Shown in pieces: positions 35,566 to 45,547 of a stretch of 64,000 nt of DNA. Below the pieces are notes generated by a model. That model saw nothing but the letters and a program-made list of their open reading frames with translations. It was not told the DNA's origin and did no database searches. The stretch covers positions 186,001 to 250,000 of the forward strand of contig NC_014160.1 in the NCBI RefSeq assembly GCF_000092185.1, given 5' to 3'. Position numbers and translations under genes: made by a program. Each line of letters begins with the position of its first letter. The stretch's first letter is position 1. The DNA comes from Thermosphaera aggregans DSM 11486. Its GTDB lineage: Archaea > Thermoproteota > Thermoprotei_A > Sulfolobales > Desulfurococcaceae.

Positions 35566-37080
35566 TCAACAAGAACCCCCCATGCACAACCCTATCTTCT
35601 CCACAGTGAACTCGTTAGGCGTTCCTTCAGCGGTGATTCTGCCGTTAAACATTACAACTAATCTGTCGCTTAATAATAATAGTTCTTCAAGATCCGCAGA
35701 AATCAGTAATACGGCACCCCCTTTGTTTCTATGATCTAGTAGAAGCTGTCTTATCTGCTGTGTGGATTTAACGTCAAGCCCCTGGGTGGGCTCCATGGCT
35801 ATTAACAACTTTGGGTTTTTAACAAGCTCCCGCCCTGTCATTATTTTTTGCTGATTACCCCCGCTAAGGTGTTTAACGAGAACCCTTGGGCTTACGGCCA
35901 AAACTTCATAGTCTTTCATCACTTTAACGGATAGGTTCTCCAATTCTCTTGTCATTATGATGCCGAACCTGTTCGTCAAAAATACGTGATTTGTAAGCAA
36001 GACATTTGCAGATACATCCATTTCGCCAACAAGCCCTATTTTCCTCGACTCTGGTATAAACGATATTCCTCTCTTCAACCTTTCTTCAACAGATAGGCCC
36101 GTAATATCCTCGTCTTCAAACAAGATTCTACCTTTAATTGGCTTCCTCAACCCGATAATTGCCTCTGCCAACTCTTTCTGACCATTGCCTTGTATGCCTA
36201 CAACCCCTACTACTTCCCCGCAGTGTATTTTTAACGAGATCCCCTTCAGAGTGCTTTGCTCCTTGTCGCCTTTCACCTGAATATTTTCTAGAACGAGGAT
36301 TTCTTTGGAGCGATTGTTCAACGATGTTTTACCCGCTTGGTTCAACATGTGTAACTCCTCTCCAATCATCATCTTTGCCAGAGTTGATTCATCGATGTTT
36401 GCTGTTTCAGCCTCTCCTACTATTCTCCCCTTCCTTAACACGACTACTCTATTCGTTAACTCCTTTATCTCTCTCAACTTGTGTGAGATGAAAATGATAG
36501 ATACGTGTTTTTCACGCAAAGTTCTTATTAGCCTGAACAATTCCTCTATTTCAATAGGGTTTAGAACGCTGGTGGGCTCGTCAAGTATTAAGATCTCGGC
36601 CCCGGTTACGAGCGATTTAACTATTTCAACTTTTTGTTGAACACCTATGGGTAATCGACCCACGGGCTCGTCCAAAGGGATTTGAAACCCCAGGGTCTTA
36701 AGAAGTTCCTCTGCCTTTTTGCGTGTTTCATCAATTGTTACTTTTCTATTGATAGTGCTCATGAATAGATGCATGTTTTCAATTACGGTGAATTCATCTA
36801 TTAACGAGAAGTGTTGATATATCATCCTTATCCCGTGCTTCAAAGCATCCCATGGGCCGTGAAGGACTACCTCCCGGTTCCTTATATAGATTTTACCCGA
36901 GGAGGGCTTAATCTCACCGTACAAAATTCTCATCAAAGTAGTTTTGCCTGCACCGTTCTCGCCTAGAAGGCCGAGTATTTCGCCTGGATATACTTCGAGG
37001 GATACGTTATCCAAAGCTTTAACTCCGTCAGGATAAATTTTGCTTATGTTTTCAAGCCTGACAAGGGGCTCTTTTACCAT
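35566..37080 (-). CDS. BMP/nucleoside-type ABC transporter double ATPase
   Basis: A 504-residue ATPase with two ABC domains, as usual for sugar and nucleoside importers. The first has Walker A GENGAGKTT (about 39-47), signature LPIGVQQKVEI and Walker B ILILDEPTSVL. The second has GIQGNGQKELA in place of a Walker A, LSGGNQQKIM as signature, and LLIAMEPTQGLD. A degenerate second site is normal in this class. Confidence 0.94.
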   Translation of the reverse strand: MVKEPLVRLENISKIYPDGVKALDNVSLEVYPGEILGLLGENGAGKTTLMRILYGEIKPSSGKIYIRNREVVLHGPWDALKHGIRMIYQHFSLIDEFTVIENMHLFMSTINRKVTIDETRKKAEELLKTLGFQIPLDEPVGRLPIGVQQKVEIVKSLVTGAEILILDEPTSVLNPIEIEELFRLIRTLREKHVSIIFISHKLREIKELTNRVVVLRKGRIVGEAETANIDESTLAKMMIGEELHMLNQAGKTSLNNRSKEILVLENIQVKGDKEQSTLKGISLKIHCGEVVGVVGIQGNGQKELAEAIIGLRKPIKGRILFEDEDITGLSVEERLKRGISFIPESRKIGLVGEMDVSANVLLTNHVFLTNRFGIIMTRELENLSVKVMKDYEVLAVSPRVLVKHLSGGNQQKIMTGRELVKNPKLLIAMEPTQGLDVKSTQQIRQLLLDHRNKGGAVLLISADLEELLLLSDRLVVMFNGRITAEGTPNEFTVEKIGLCMGGSC

Positions 37081-37144
37081 CGATCATGACCCGTAAGCAT
37101 TCTTATGAAGGATATGTGGTTTGTAGAATAAAAAATTAGATAGG

Positions 37145-38383
37145 TTAGATGGAACCTTTGGAGAGCGCGGCGTTTAAGTCGCCATTGATCAACGCATCTA
37201 TTATGCTGTTGTATTCTTCGATACTGACAGGGTCTTTAAAGGCTATCTCGCCGCTCGCAATCTTCTGGTAGAGCTCGTTATAGACGGCCCACGTTGCTGA
37301 ATCAATATATTGTGTTCTAGTCTGGTTCACTATCGAGACAACCTCTTCCACTGTGTAATCTTTTAATTTACCAACCTCACTAGCCCACTCTGCGAATGTT
37401 CTCACACCTTCTAAGTCCCATATTCCCACACCCGATTCTGCAAGTCCTAGCACTTTAATACCGGGCTCCCACTTCTTCTCGACAACCATCTTAATAGCGG
37501 TGTATACTGCGACATCCACTCTTTTAGCACCACTAAGTGGAATGTACTCAGGGGCATACCACTCCTGGCTTGCATCCTGTCCTATGGCGAACGCCTTCCC
37601 CATTTGATTCTTATTCCAGTCTACGACAGCATCCATCATGCCCACGTGTGTGTATCCAGCTAACCCGTATAATACCACAGCTCCTTGTTGGAGCATCTGC
37701 AATGCAGTATTATAGCCAACCTGGGGATCCGTGAAGGTATTAGTGTACTGCCATAAAAGGCTGACGTTGTAGCCCGTCTTCAACTCAAAATACTTTATGC
37801 CGAAGAGGTAGCCGATGTGGAATCTCCAGAGAGGCGGTATGCTCATACCTGCTACAGCGCCAACTTTGCTAGCATTAAGGTTTTTCGCCATACCCGATGC
37901 AAGAACTCCTATCAGTGAGCCAACCTCCTGCTCCTTGAACAGGATATCAACTTCATTATTCCTGTTCACGAATGTTGAGGCATCAATTAATGCGTATTTC
38001 TGGTTGGGGTAATTGTCGGCGGTCTTGTTAAGGGGATCAGTCCATAAGAATCCAACGAGAACTATTAAGTCGTACTCGCCGGACTCGGAGTAGGATCGTA
38101 AGACATTCTCCATGTCGGCGACAGACCTAGGGGTTGCATAGTCAACTTTGATATTAAACTCCTTCTTAGCCCTCTCGGCTCCTAGCCACGCCATGTCGTT
38201 GAAGCTTAGGTCTCCCCTACCACCCACATCGAAGAGGACTAGAACCTTCGTTTCCTCAGTAGGCTGTCCCCCACCTGGATAGAATCCCCCCAACAGGACT
38301 ATTGCGATACCGGCAATAATTACTATTGCAACAAGTAGAAGAATTAGAGTTGTTCTGGCAATAGATCTCATCCCGTACACCAC
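37145..38383 (-). CDS. BMP family ABC solute-binding protein (PnrA/BmpA)
   Basis: A 412-residue exported protein anchored by an N-terminal helix (about 11-33) followed by a flexible GGGQPTEE linker. The binding domain has VLFDVGGRGDLSFNDMAWLGA (about 49-69), the BMP-family ligand site (GxxDxSFN), seen in purine nucleoside receptors. It heads the operon with ATPase, two permeases and a dehydrogenase. The start may be Met5. It is divergent from a symporter locus. Confidence 0.9.
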   Translation of the reverse strand: MVYGMRSIARTTLILLLVAIVIIAGIAIVLLGGFYPGGGQPTEETKVLVLFDVGGRGDLSFNDMAWLGAERAKKEFNIKVDYATPRSVADMENVLRSYSESGEYDLIVLVGFLWTDPLNKTADNYPNQKYALIDASTFVNRNNEVDILFKEQEVGSLIGVLASGMAKNLNASKVGAVAGMSIPPLWRFHIGYLFGIKYFELKTGYNVSLLWQYTNTFTDPQVGYNTALQMLQQGAVVLYGLAGYTHVGMMDAVVDWNKNQMGKAFAIGQDASQEWYAPEYIPLSGAKRVDVAVYTAIKMVVEKKWEPGIKVLGLAESGVGIWDLEGVRTFAEWASEVGKLKDYTVEEVVSIVNQTRTQYIDSATWAVYNELYQKIASGEIAFKDPVSIEEYNSIIDALINGDLNAALSKGSI

Positions 38384-38412
38384 GTTAGACTATAATAGAA
38401 GTAAGAAATATT

Positions 38413-38450
38413 TAATCATTCCGATATTTTTTAAATCAAATCTATGATTA
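38413..38450. promoter_or_regulatory. Spaced inverted repeat in divergent transporter promoter
   Basis: TAATCAT (38413-38419) and its complement ATGATTA (38444-38450) flank a TATTTTTTAAAT core that can be a TATA box, between the BMP operon and the symporter pair. The arms are AT-rich, so chance is a real alternative. Confidence 0.3.
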
Positions 38451-38481
38451 CTTTGAATACGTATAGAGGTGTATAAAGGAT

Positions 38482-38682
38482 ATGCCACGTGGCGAGGGGG
38501 TCAATACGGTCTCCCGCCACTACATTGGTGCCGGCATTTTTTTGATCTTATTGATGTATGTTATTCCTTATGCCATACTTCAAAAGGTTAAAGACGCTAG
38601 TCTCTTCACCTACTGGACAATTCTCAGTCTCATCTGGATAATTGTTTCAATAATTTATCTTTACAAGTGGGTGAGAGAATGA
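38482..38682 (+). CDS. Small two-helix symporter partner (YhdT-like)
   Basis: A 66-residue membrane protein with two helices (about 13-31 and 41-60). Its position just before a solute:sodium symporter, overlapping it by 4 bases (ATGA), matches the YhdT-PanF arrangement in bacteria. A diverged second copy of the same pair is in the foreign segment at 45657-47292. It is probably an accessory subunit of the symporter. Confidence 0.8.
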   Translation: MPRGEGVNTVSRHYIGAGIFLILLMYVIPYAILQKVKDASLFTYWTILSLIWIIVSIIYLYKWVRE

Positions 38683-40118
38683 ACTCCATTCATCTCATCG
38701 CCCTCCTAATATACTTCACCGTGGGAACAATCATAGCTTACACATCTAGGAGGATGGGTGTTAAATCAGCGTCCGATTACTACGTCGCGGGCGGAAGGAT
38801 GGGGGCGTTATTGGCGGCAGGAACCTACGCGGCAACAACTTATAGCGCGTTCATGATGGTGGGGCTGGTAGGATTAACTTATCAAACCGGAGTAGGAGCT
38901 CTTGGTTTCGAGCTCATATATCTGGTTTCAACGGTAACCGTACTGTCCACACTAGGGTTTAGGATATGGAAGCTAGCGAAGACTAGGAAGTGGATTTCCC
39001 CATCACAAATGATAGGGGACTTATACGGTTCTAAGACGCTTGCGGTTGCAGTAGCCTTCTTGTATTTATTCGCGATGATACCCTACACTGTTGCACAGAT
39101 TCAAGGCCTGGGCGTCGTATTTCAGGTAAGCGGTCTAGAGTATGTTCACGGCGTAATACTTGGAACACTAATAATTTTATTATGGATTGTTCTGGCAGGA
39201 ATCTGGAGCGTTGCAACAACAGACCTCTATCAGGGAATATTAATGCTCGCGGGTGGAATAATTTTCTTATCCTGGACGATCTCCACGCTTGTGCAAGAGG
39301 CAGATATTTCTAAGGTTTTAGAAACTCTTGGGGCTCAAGGATTCCTAGGGCTATCTAGCTTCTGGAGCCCACAGGTCTTCCTGGCATACACTATTCCATG
39401 GGTGTTTTTCGCGGTAACCAATCCCCAGGTAGTGTCTAGGCTTTATGTTCACAAAGACGCCAATTCCTATAAAAGAAGCGTAGCATTATTCTCTGCCTAC
39501 GGCTTCCTATACACCCTTATCGCAATATCAGTTGGAATAATTGCGAGAATGCTTGCCATCGGCGGTTTCATACCCGGCGACCTACCCAGGGATTCCGTGA
39601 CACTGAGTCTTCTAAAACTAATGACCCCTGGTTTATCAGCTGTTGTAAGCGTCTCAATCATGGCGGCCGCTATCTCAACCGCTAACAGTATAGTTCTCGC
39701 AGTCTCGAGCTCGGTTTTCAAAGACATTCTAAACCGGGAGGAGAAATCGCTCAGAGCGGCATTCGCTATCAACCTCGTTCTAACTCTCATCGCTTCAGGG
39801 CTGGCTCTTTTAAAGCTTGGATACATTGTTGATTTGTCAGTCCTTACCTCCGTATTCTTGTTACCTTTAGCGCCTGTTACCGTACTGGGGGTGTGGAGAC
39901 ATGGAAAACTCTCCACGGCATCAAGGATTGCTGCCATCCTAGCGATTATCACAGGGGGAGGAATAGGGTTCTACGGGTTCGTAACCTATGGTGCAGCCAA
40001 GACGTTCACAATGTCGTATCTCTACCTTCCTATTTCGGCATGGATTCTCATAACATCTACAACAATACTTGCCCTAGGAATTCTTGTCGACGGATTAAGG
40101 TTAAAGAATAAAAAATGA
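38679..40118 (+). CDS. Sodium:solute symporter (SSS family)
   Basis: About 479 residues and thirteen helices. Conserved SSS sequence is visible as YYVAGGRMGALLAAGTYAATTYSAFMMVG near the start, GIWSVATTDLYQGILML in the middle, and AAAISTANSIVLAVSS at the sodium-binding helix. The SAFMM stretch and small partner suggest a pantothenate- or carboxylate-like transporter, but the substrate is not determined. ATG 38679 overlaps the partner gene stop. It has a frameshifted relative at 45657-47116. Confidence 0.9.
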   Translation: MNSIHLIALLIYFTVGTIIAYTSRRMGVKSASDYYVAGGRMGALLAAGTYAATTYSAFMMVGLVGLTYQTGVGALGFELIYLVSTVTVLSTLGFRIWKLAKTRKWISPSQMIGDLYGSKTLAVAVAFLYLFAMIPYTVAQIQGLGVVFQVSGLEYVHGVILGTLIILLWIVLAGIWSVATTDLYQGILMLAGGIIFLSWTISTLVQEADISKVLETLGAQGFLGLSSFWSPQVFLAYTIPWVFFAVTNPQVVSRLYVHKDANSYKRSVALFSAYGFLYTLIAISVGIIARMLAIGGFIPGDLPRDSVTLSLLKLMTPGLSAVVSVSIMAAAISTANSIVLAVSSSVFKDILNREEKSLRAAFAINLVLTLIASGLALLKLGYIVDLSVLTSVFLLPLAPVTVLGVWRHGKLSTASRIAAILAIITGGGIGFYGFVTYGAAKTFTMSYLYLPISAWILITSTTILALGILVDGLRLKNKK

Positions 40119-40121
40119 GGG

Positions 40122-41435
40122 CTAGGTGTCTTGGAGCCCACCGTTTAAATACTCGCTGTATCCGGCTAAGTCGAGTAATCCGTGACCGCTAAGGTTGAAT
40201 AGGATAACATGGTTCTCGTTTTTTCCGACATATTTCCTCGCAATCTCTATTACTGCTTTAACAGCGTGGGCGCTTTCCGGGGCGGGGACTATGCCCTGTG
40301 TTCTAGCGAAAAACACTCCTGCCTCAAACACCTCTCTCTGCGAATAGGCGACAGGCTTTACCACTCCATTTTTCACTAAAACGCTGAGAGAGGGCGCGAC
40401 GCCGTGGTATCTCAACCCCCCTGCGTGAATAGGTGGAGGGATGTAGTCGTGTCCGAGCGTGTGCATTTTAAGCATTGGTGTTAATCCCGCGGAATCTCCG
40501 TAATCATACCTATAATCGCCCATCGTCATGGAGGGAACGGCCTTTGGTTCCACAGCTATGAAAACAGTGTTTGCTTTACCCGATAACTTGTAAGGAATGA
40601 AAGGATATGAGAGACCGGCGAAATTGCTGCCCCCGCCAACACACCCTACTACGTAGGAGACTTCTTCAGGGCCTATCCCAATGCTCTCCAACTGTTTCAG
40701 CGCTTCCATACCTATGACGGTTTGGTGGAGTAGAACATGATTTAGAACGCTTCCGAGACTATATTTTGCTAAGCCATTGCTTGATAAAACATCTTCGATC
40801 GCCTCTGAGATGGCTATTCCCAAGCTACCGGGGTGATTAGGGTTTTCTTCAAGGTATTTTCTCCCTACCCGTGTCTGCGAACTAGGGCTCGGATAGACCT
40901 CTGCTCCATAGGTTTCCATTAAGATTCTTCGAAGCGGCTTTTGGAGATAGCTCGCTCTCACCATGTAAACCCTTATCTTAATCCCGAAAAGACTCCCCGC
41001 CAGGGATAGTGCACTTCCCCATTGACCCGCTCCAGTCTCAGTACATAATCTCTCCACTCCTTCTTTCATGTTGTAATAGGCTTGTGCAACTGCAGTATTG
41101 AACTTGTGGGAGCCAGTCGGCAGAACGCCTTCATACTTGAAAAATATTCTTGCACTTGTCTTCAAAGCCTTCTCAAGATTCTTCGCCCTTATCAGGGGCG
41201 TGGGCCTGCCTGCTTGCAAATAGTGTTGAAGTACTTCATCAGGTATTTTAATATACCGCTCGTTGGAGATTTCCTGCTTCACCAATTCCTTAGGGAATAT
41301 TTTTTCGAGAACCTCGGGTCCCGCTACTTGTCCACTAGGTAGAAGTGGCGGCGGGAGCTCTTCGGGGAGATCAGGGATTATATTGTACCAGTAATTAGGG
41401 AGTATGGATGAATCCTGAGCGGCTTTCAATACCAT
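40122..41435 (-). CDS. trpB2: Tryptophan synthase beta-like protein TrpB2
   Basis: A 437-residue PLP enzyme that joins indole and serine (or O-phosphoserine) to make tryptophan. [16 protein letters not shown] (about 77-92), GSHKFN with Lys111 as Schiff base, [12 protein letters not shown] and [10 protein letters not shown] (PLP phosphate) are all present. The extended N-terminus and length define TrpB2 rather than TrpB1. There is no trp operon around it, which is usual for TrpB2 and fits a salvage role for indole. Confidence 0.93.
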   Translation of the reverse strand: MVLKAAQDSSILPNYWYNIIPDLPEELPPPLLPSGQVAGPEVLEKIFPKELVKQEISNERYIKIPDEVLQHYLQAGRPTPLIRAKNLEKALKTSARIFFKYEGVLPTGSHKFNTAVAQAYYNMKEGVERLCTETGAGQWGSALSLAGSLFGIKIRVYMVRASYLQKPLRRILMETYGAEVYPSPSSQTRVGRKYLEENPNHPGSLGIAISEAIEDVLSSNGLAKYSLGSVLNHVLLHQTVIGMEALKQLESIGIGPEEVSYVVGCVGGGSNFAGLSYPFIPYKLSGKANTVFIAVEPKAVPSMTMGDYRYDYGDSAGLTPMLKMHTLGHDYIPPPIHAGGLRYHGVAPSLSVLVKNGVVKPVAYSQREVFEAGVFFARTQGIVPAPESAHAVKAVIEIARKYVGKNENHVILFNLSGHGLLDLAGYSEYLNGGLQDT

Positions 41436-41560
41436 TCCAGCATGGTCCCACCTTTGGATGTCTAAAACAAGTTTTCTAGTATAAAAGCATTACGTTACCT
41501 GATATTTCAAGCTCGAGATTTCATTGAGGTTTAAAAGAGATTTTGTCCGGTTTAAACATA

Positions 41561-42451
41561 CTAGTGGATCGTTAAAGCACCGATAATTGGTAATGCTAGA
41601 ACTGTAGGAATAGTAAGGATGAATGTAATGTATGCAACAAGATCAGGTCTCCACCCGTATTTCGATGCCATTAGGGTATTTAAAACAGCCGGCGGCATCC
41701 CAGATACTACAGCTAATTGGACGGATTCGCTCTGTGTGAACCCTACTGACAGCGAGAAGCAAACTGCTACGAGAGGGGCGATGATAAAACGGTAAAAAAT
41801 AGTTACCAGTAATGGTTTTTTAACCACGCCGTATGCGATCCCACCCAGCTGGAGCTTTAATCCAAGGACAAAGGTTGCCAGGTAACTGAGAGTTTTAGGC
41901 GACCACCATAGTATTCCTGAAACAATTGCTCCTGGGCCTCCTAGCTGGTTGAGAAGCACCCCTATAAGGAACCCTATTAACGCAGGGAGTTTCAAGATTT
42001 TGAGTAAGGAGATTTTTTTCAAAGCAATGAAATCGGGTACTAATACGTTTAGAGTCAGGGTTGCCAGTCCCAGAATAGATGCTATTTTTACATCGCCGAA
42101 TAAGGCGAGGCTTACTGGAAATCCTAGGAAAACCGCGTTAGGGAAGAGAGCGGTAAGGAGAACAGCATTTCTCACATCATCCCTCCATCCCCTAGATACA
42201 TATTTGAAGGATAAGCCCGCGACAGTTATGTACGCTACAAATGATGCTACTATTAAAATGTCGGTTTTCGCAAGGCTTCTGGTTGAAAAAGTATATATGA
42301 ATGCCAACGGGACGAGAAAGTAGTATATGACATTAGTTAACGTAGTGGTGAAAACGTCAAATAGTTCATGCCGAGGGAAAAGCCTCTGGGAAACCATTTT
42401 TATTAGTAATCCAAATAAAATTATTGCAACAAGGATGAATGAATCGTTCAT
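41561..42451 (-). CDS. AEC family permease (auxin efflux carrier-like)
   Basis: A 296-residue membrane protein with about ten helices. VIYYFLVPLAFIYTF near 40 and NAVFLGFPVSLALFG near 105, plus the final SGMPPAVLNTLMASKYG, follow the AEC family pattern of two five-helix repeats. Substrate unknown; bacterial relatives move malonate or malate. It lies 13 bases downstream of the PA14 gene on the same strand. Confidence 0.82.
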   Translation of the reverse strand: MNDSFILVAIILFGLLIKMVSQRLFPRHELFDVFTTTLTNVIYYFLVPLAFIYTFSTRSLAKTDILIVASFVAYITVAGLSFKYVSRGWRDDVRNAVLLTALFPNAVFLGFPVSLALFGDVKIASILGLATLTLNVLVPDFIALKKISLLKILKLPALIGFLIGVLLNQLGGPGAIVSGILWWSPKTLSYLATFVLGLKLQLGGIAYGVVKKPLLVTIFYRFIIAPLVAVCFSLSVGFTQSESVQLAVVSGMPPAVLNTLMASKYGWRPDLVAYITFILTIPTVLALPIIGALTIH

Positions 42452-42463
42452 AATCTTTCACCG

Positions 42464-43201
42464 TTACCCCTCTTTGACTAGGTATTCATCTCCTCCCCAA
42501 ATCTCTAATGGCGTGGTCGTGGAGTAGATTAAGGTATTTTCAGGATTGTAGATGCTTATATTTACTGGGATGGGCATGTTTTCTTCGAGATCACTAATCA
42601 TGCAAACCCCTTGTGTAAACAAGCACTGGTAAGCCCTTTCTGATCCAGCAGGATTTGCGATGATTCTATACTTATCAGGGAGTCCGGTGAAAAAAACTTT
42701 GTTACTCACAGCGAAGTAAAAGTAGTTAGATGGAATAGTCTCGCTATTACCTTCAGGTGTAACCCAGCCGAGGCTTACTTCCCCAAACTTGAAGCGGTTA
42801 TAGTACAAGAGTTTTATTTGGTAGAAACCTTTGAGAAGCTTGATCTCCCGGCTCAGGTGTAAACGGCTCGGCTGATCATACCATTCATTTATTATAAGCT
42901 CACGGTTAACCCATAGCTTGCAACCATCGGAAGATATGACGTAAAACATGTACTTCCCAGGTTTCTCCACTTTAAGGAAACCCTTCCACTCAATCATGAA
43001 GTATTCTGGGGGGACGTTAGGATGCGGCTTATCAGTGTAAACAAAACTTACATACGGAGAGACCGACTCCGCAATATGGGTTAATCCAGCGGTGTCCTCG
43101 GGGGGTTTATCGCCTTTCCAAGTGTAAAATCTCGTTAAAAGACCGTTAACCAGCCCGCTTTTTGTTTTCACTAAAACGTATTTTGGCAAACAAAACCCCA
43201 T
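42464..43201 (-). CDS. PA14-domain protein without signal peptide
   Basis: A 245-residue protein. Residues 18-165 read as a PA14 beta-barrel: GLLTRFY, FMIEWKGFLKVEKPGKYMF, SSDGCKLWVN, then WYDQP and the strand KGFYQIKLLYYNRFKFGEVSLGW. PA14 domains bind carbohydrate and are usually outside the cell, yet no signal peptide or membrane helix is visible here. The last 75 residues are a second beta-rich domain with two cysteines. Role unknown. Confidence 0.72.
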   Translation of the reverse strand: MGFCLPKYVLVKTKSGLVNGLLTRFYTWKGDKPPEDTAGLTHIAESVSPYVSFVYTDKPHPNVPPEYFMIEWKGFLKVEKPGKYMFYVISSDGCKLWVNRELIINEWYDQPSRLHLSREIKLLKGFYQIKLLYYNRFKFGEVSLGWVTPEGNSETIPSNYFYFAVSNKVFFTGLPDKYRIIANPAGSERAYQCLFTQGVCMISDLEENMPIPVNISIYNPENTLIYSTTTPLEIWGGDEYLVKEG

Positions 43202-43250
43202 AATATCTTAATATGCTGTGATTAAATATAATTATTCCAGGTTGTCTTAA

Positions 43251-44033
43251 ATGGTTACCGTAGGTCCGGGATTACTATCGGAGTTGATAAATACTTTTCC
43301 TTCTTTGAGAAAAGCCTATGAAGCGGTAGTTTCCGACCCTGAAGTCCCTATTTTATGGGAGCTCTCGAACATAATGGCGGTCAAGAGGTTGAAATATAAT
43401 GATCACGGGCCCGTGCATGCTCACATAGCGGCAGGAGCGGCACTCAGTATTTTCCATCTACTGGTTAAGAAAGGGGTTACCCCGAGCCTAATTAAAGATG
43501 GGGTGTTAAACAAAGTTGAGCACGCTATGCTTGTACCTCTTCTAGCGGGTCTTCTCCACGATATAGGTAATAGTGTTCATAGAGACATGCATGAGAGGAT
43601 TGGAGCAGTGTTGGCGATCCCGATCGTTGACAGGGTTTTAAGGAATATTATTAAAGATGAGCGCGAAGTATTAAGGCTCAGGCAGGAAATCTCTCACGCC
43701 ATATACTGCACTAGCTACGATGTCGAGTGCTTAACAATTGAAGCAGGGAGCGTTAAAGTTGGCGACGGATTGGACATGGCCGAGGGAAGGGCTAGAGTCC
43801 CCTACAGGCTAGGAGGCGTTTCGATCCACAGCGTTTCAGCGCTGAGTATCAAGAAGGTTGAAATAGAGGAGGGTGTGCAGAATCCCACAAGAATAAATGT
43901 TTACATGACCGAGATGGCTGGGATATTCCAAGTAGACGAGGTACTCATTCCTAAGATTAAAACAACGCCTCTTAGAAATCTTATCGAGGTTCACGCGATC
44001 ATAGGTAGCGAGGAAGTAAAGTCTTACCCGTGA
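43251..44033 (+). CDS. HD-domain phosphohydrolase
   Basis: A 260-residue protein. The HD metal site is visible as HGPVHAHIAAG (about 52-62), LLHDIGN with His103-Asp104, and RDMHERIGA (about 111). HISxAI-like and a later D in KVGDGLDMAEG complete the set. Archaeal homologues are nucleotidases or phosphodiesterases of unknown substrate. It is the last intact host-like gene before the mosaic segment; its original downstream neighbour is probably the AsnRS-like gene now at 53 kb. Confidence 0.85.
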   Translation: MVTVGPGLLSELINTFPSLRKAYEAVVSDPEVPILWELSNIMAVKRLKYNDHGPVHAHIAAGAALSIFHLLVKKGVTPSLIKDGVLNKVEHAMLVPLLAGLLHDIGNSVHRDMHERIGAVLAIPIVDRVLRNIIKDEREVLRLRQEISHAIYCTSYDVECLTIEAGSVKVGDGLDMAEGRARVPYRLGGVSIHSVSALSIKKVEIEEGVQNPTRINVYMTEMAGIFQVDEVLIPKIKTTPLRNLIEVHAIIGSEEVKSYP

Positions 44034-44193
44034 AGTCTTCTCTAGAAATAGTTGAGCATTGGTGAATGACACCATAATTCTCAAATAGTTGCACCTCGGT
44101 TCTTCTTAGTATTGCTGGGTATGGGTTTTCAACGTCGCTAAAGGAGAATAAAATTCTGCTAGCTAAGAGTATGCTTGTCGCTATGAGGAGTAC

Positions 44194-44595
44194 TTAAACG
44201 ATGAAACCTGTTGATGGAGGTATACCCGTGAAGTTTAGTAGTGCCATGTACGCGGATAACGAGTCCTCTCTTGACATGCAGCATAAGTAGCCTAGTTGGT
44301 ATACGTCATACGCGTTCGCGACCTGGTATATCAGCCCAGTGTTTATGAACGCGAGTGCTTTTGTTAAAGTGTGGAACACTAAGACTGCTATTATTATCGC
44401 GTTCAACGCTTGATCTCCCAGTCTCATTGATGAAGCGTATAAAGCTGTTATTACGCCACCGTATCCAACTGAGCTGTGTGCTTGGACCCACTTTATGTTG
44501 GTTTGCAGTATTGCTCCAAATGAGCCATGTATTGTTAATACTAATCCCTGTGCAAGTAGAATATGGAACACTGGCAGGTTAAATGTGGATTACTG
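44194..44595 (-). pseudogene. Fragment of Mrp/NuoL-type antiporter subunit
   Basis: About 130 codons that match the central part of the proton-conducting membrane subunits of Mrp, hydrogenase and complex I: WVQAHSSVGYGGVITAL, then FHTLTKALAFINTGLIYQ, then LNFTGIPPSTGF. The full family member has around 500 residues with this part in the middle, so both ends are missing. A TAA closes the 5' side and a stop directly follows GFIV. No other subunit gene is near. Confidence 0.7.
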
Positions 44596-44888
44596 TGAAG
44601 CTAGGAGAAACGCGCATGCCCTATTTTGATTACTATTCCACTCTTCTCTGCGAATACCAATATCCAAGTACACGTCATGCACCACTATCGATTATTAAGT
44701 TCGGCATAATAGGCATATTATTCACTTTTCAAGTCGATATCATAGAGGCACATCATGTGATTTAGACTTGAACCTAGTCTGCGCTCTGAGGCTCTATATA
44801 TCTATATAGTTTTCTTTATGAATATATAGATTATTTAGATGATCTATATATATTCCTGATCTAAAATGACTCATGCTGGGGCGTGGTA

Positions 44889-45165
44889 ATGAATAGGCAA
44901 TTAACACTGATAACAATTGCCCTAGTAGCTGTAGTTGTAGTAGGTGTCTTAATATCTCAAATCATACCTAGAAACGCTTCATCATCAACTACAACTGAAA
45001 CCCCTGCAACTAGCGAACTAAGGGGCCTCATACTACATGGTGCTGGTGCCACTTTTCCATATCCACAGATCTCTGAATGGGCTAGAAGATTCCAGGAGAA
45101 ATATGGTATTCAAGTGGTTTACCAATCCGTAGGTAGTGGTGCTGGACAATCCATGTTTCTCCAGA
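44889..45165 (+). pseudogene. pstS: 5' fragment of phosphate-binding protein gene pstS
   Basis: Starts normally with a signal helix (residues 6-28), a Thr/Ser-rich linker, then LHGAGATFPYP and YQSVGSGAGQSMF, the N-terminal phosphate-binding segments of PstS. After about 92 codons the homology stops and the frame runs into the antisense strand of a malic enzyme fragment, staying open until 45392. An AT-rich promoter stretch (44790-44865) lies upstream. It is a truncated gene, not a short PstS. Confidence 0.75.
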
Positions 45166-45547
45166 GCCTTGACTATGTATACGAACTTGTCCGGATCAGT
45201 CTCGCTCACTACTATTGGAACAGCGTCGACACCGCCGAGGAACTTGAAGAGGAGCGCTTTACCCTCCATTACTGGCAGGCCGGCGGCCGCGCCAATATTC
45301 CCCAGCCCCAGGACGCGCGTTCCATCATTAATCACGACGGTAGCGTTCCACCTCCACGTGTACTCGAAGGAGAGATCCTCGCCCCTCTCTAATTCTCTTA
45401 CACGGCTCAGCTACGCCTGGCGTGTACCAAATGTTGAAGTCGTCGAAGCTGGTAATCGAGCACTTAGGTGCCACCTCGATTTTACCCTGGTAGTACTTGT
45501 GGAGCTTTTCGGCTAGGGCAAACCAGTCTTTTTTTAACTTGACTCAC
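45158..45547 (-). pseudogene. 5' fragment of malic enzyme, frameshifted
   Basis: On the minus strand GTG 45547 starts a malic enzyme: WFALAEKLHKYYQGKIE, IWYTPGVAEPCK, then after a frame change INDGTRVLGLGNIG and PVMEGKALLFKFLGG. Reading it needs removal of one A in a 7-A run (45529-45535) and a second shift near 45380-45390. It ends at DPDKFVYIVKALE, where it meets the pstS fragment head to tail in opposite orientation. A TTTAATTAATTAA promoter element is still present upstream. Confidence 0.75.

Noticed and set aside
44790-44870. CTATATA-rich stretch as a tandem repeat or origin element
   Set aside because: The copies are irregular and it sits where the pstS promoter should be; simple AT richness explains it.
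45166-45392. Continuation of the pstS frame as a 169-residue protein
   Set aside because: After the junction it reads the antisense strand of a malic enzyme fragment, so it is not a real PstS variant.
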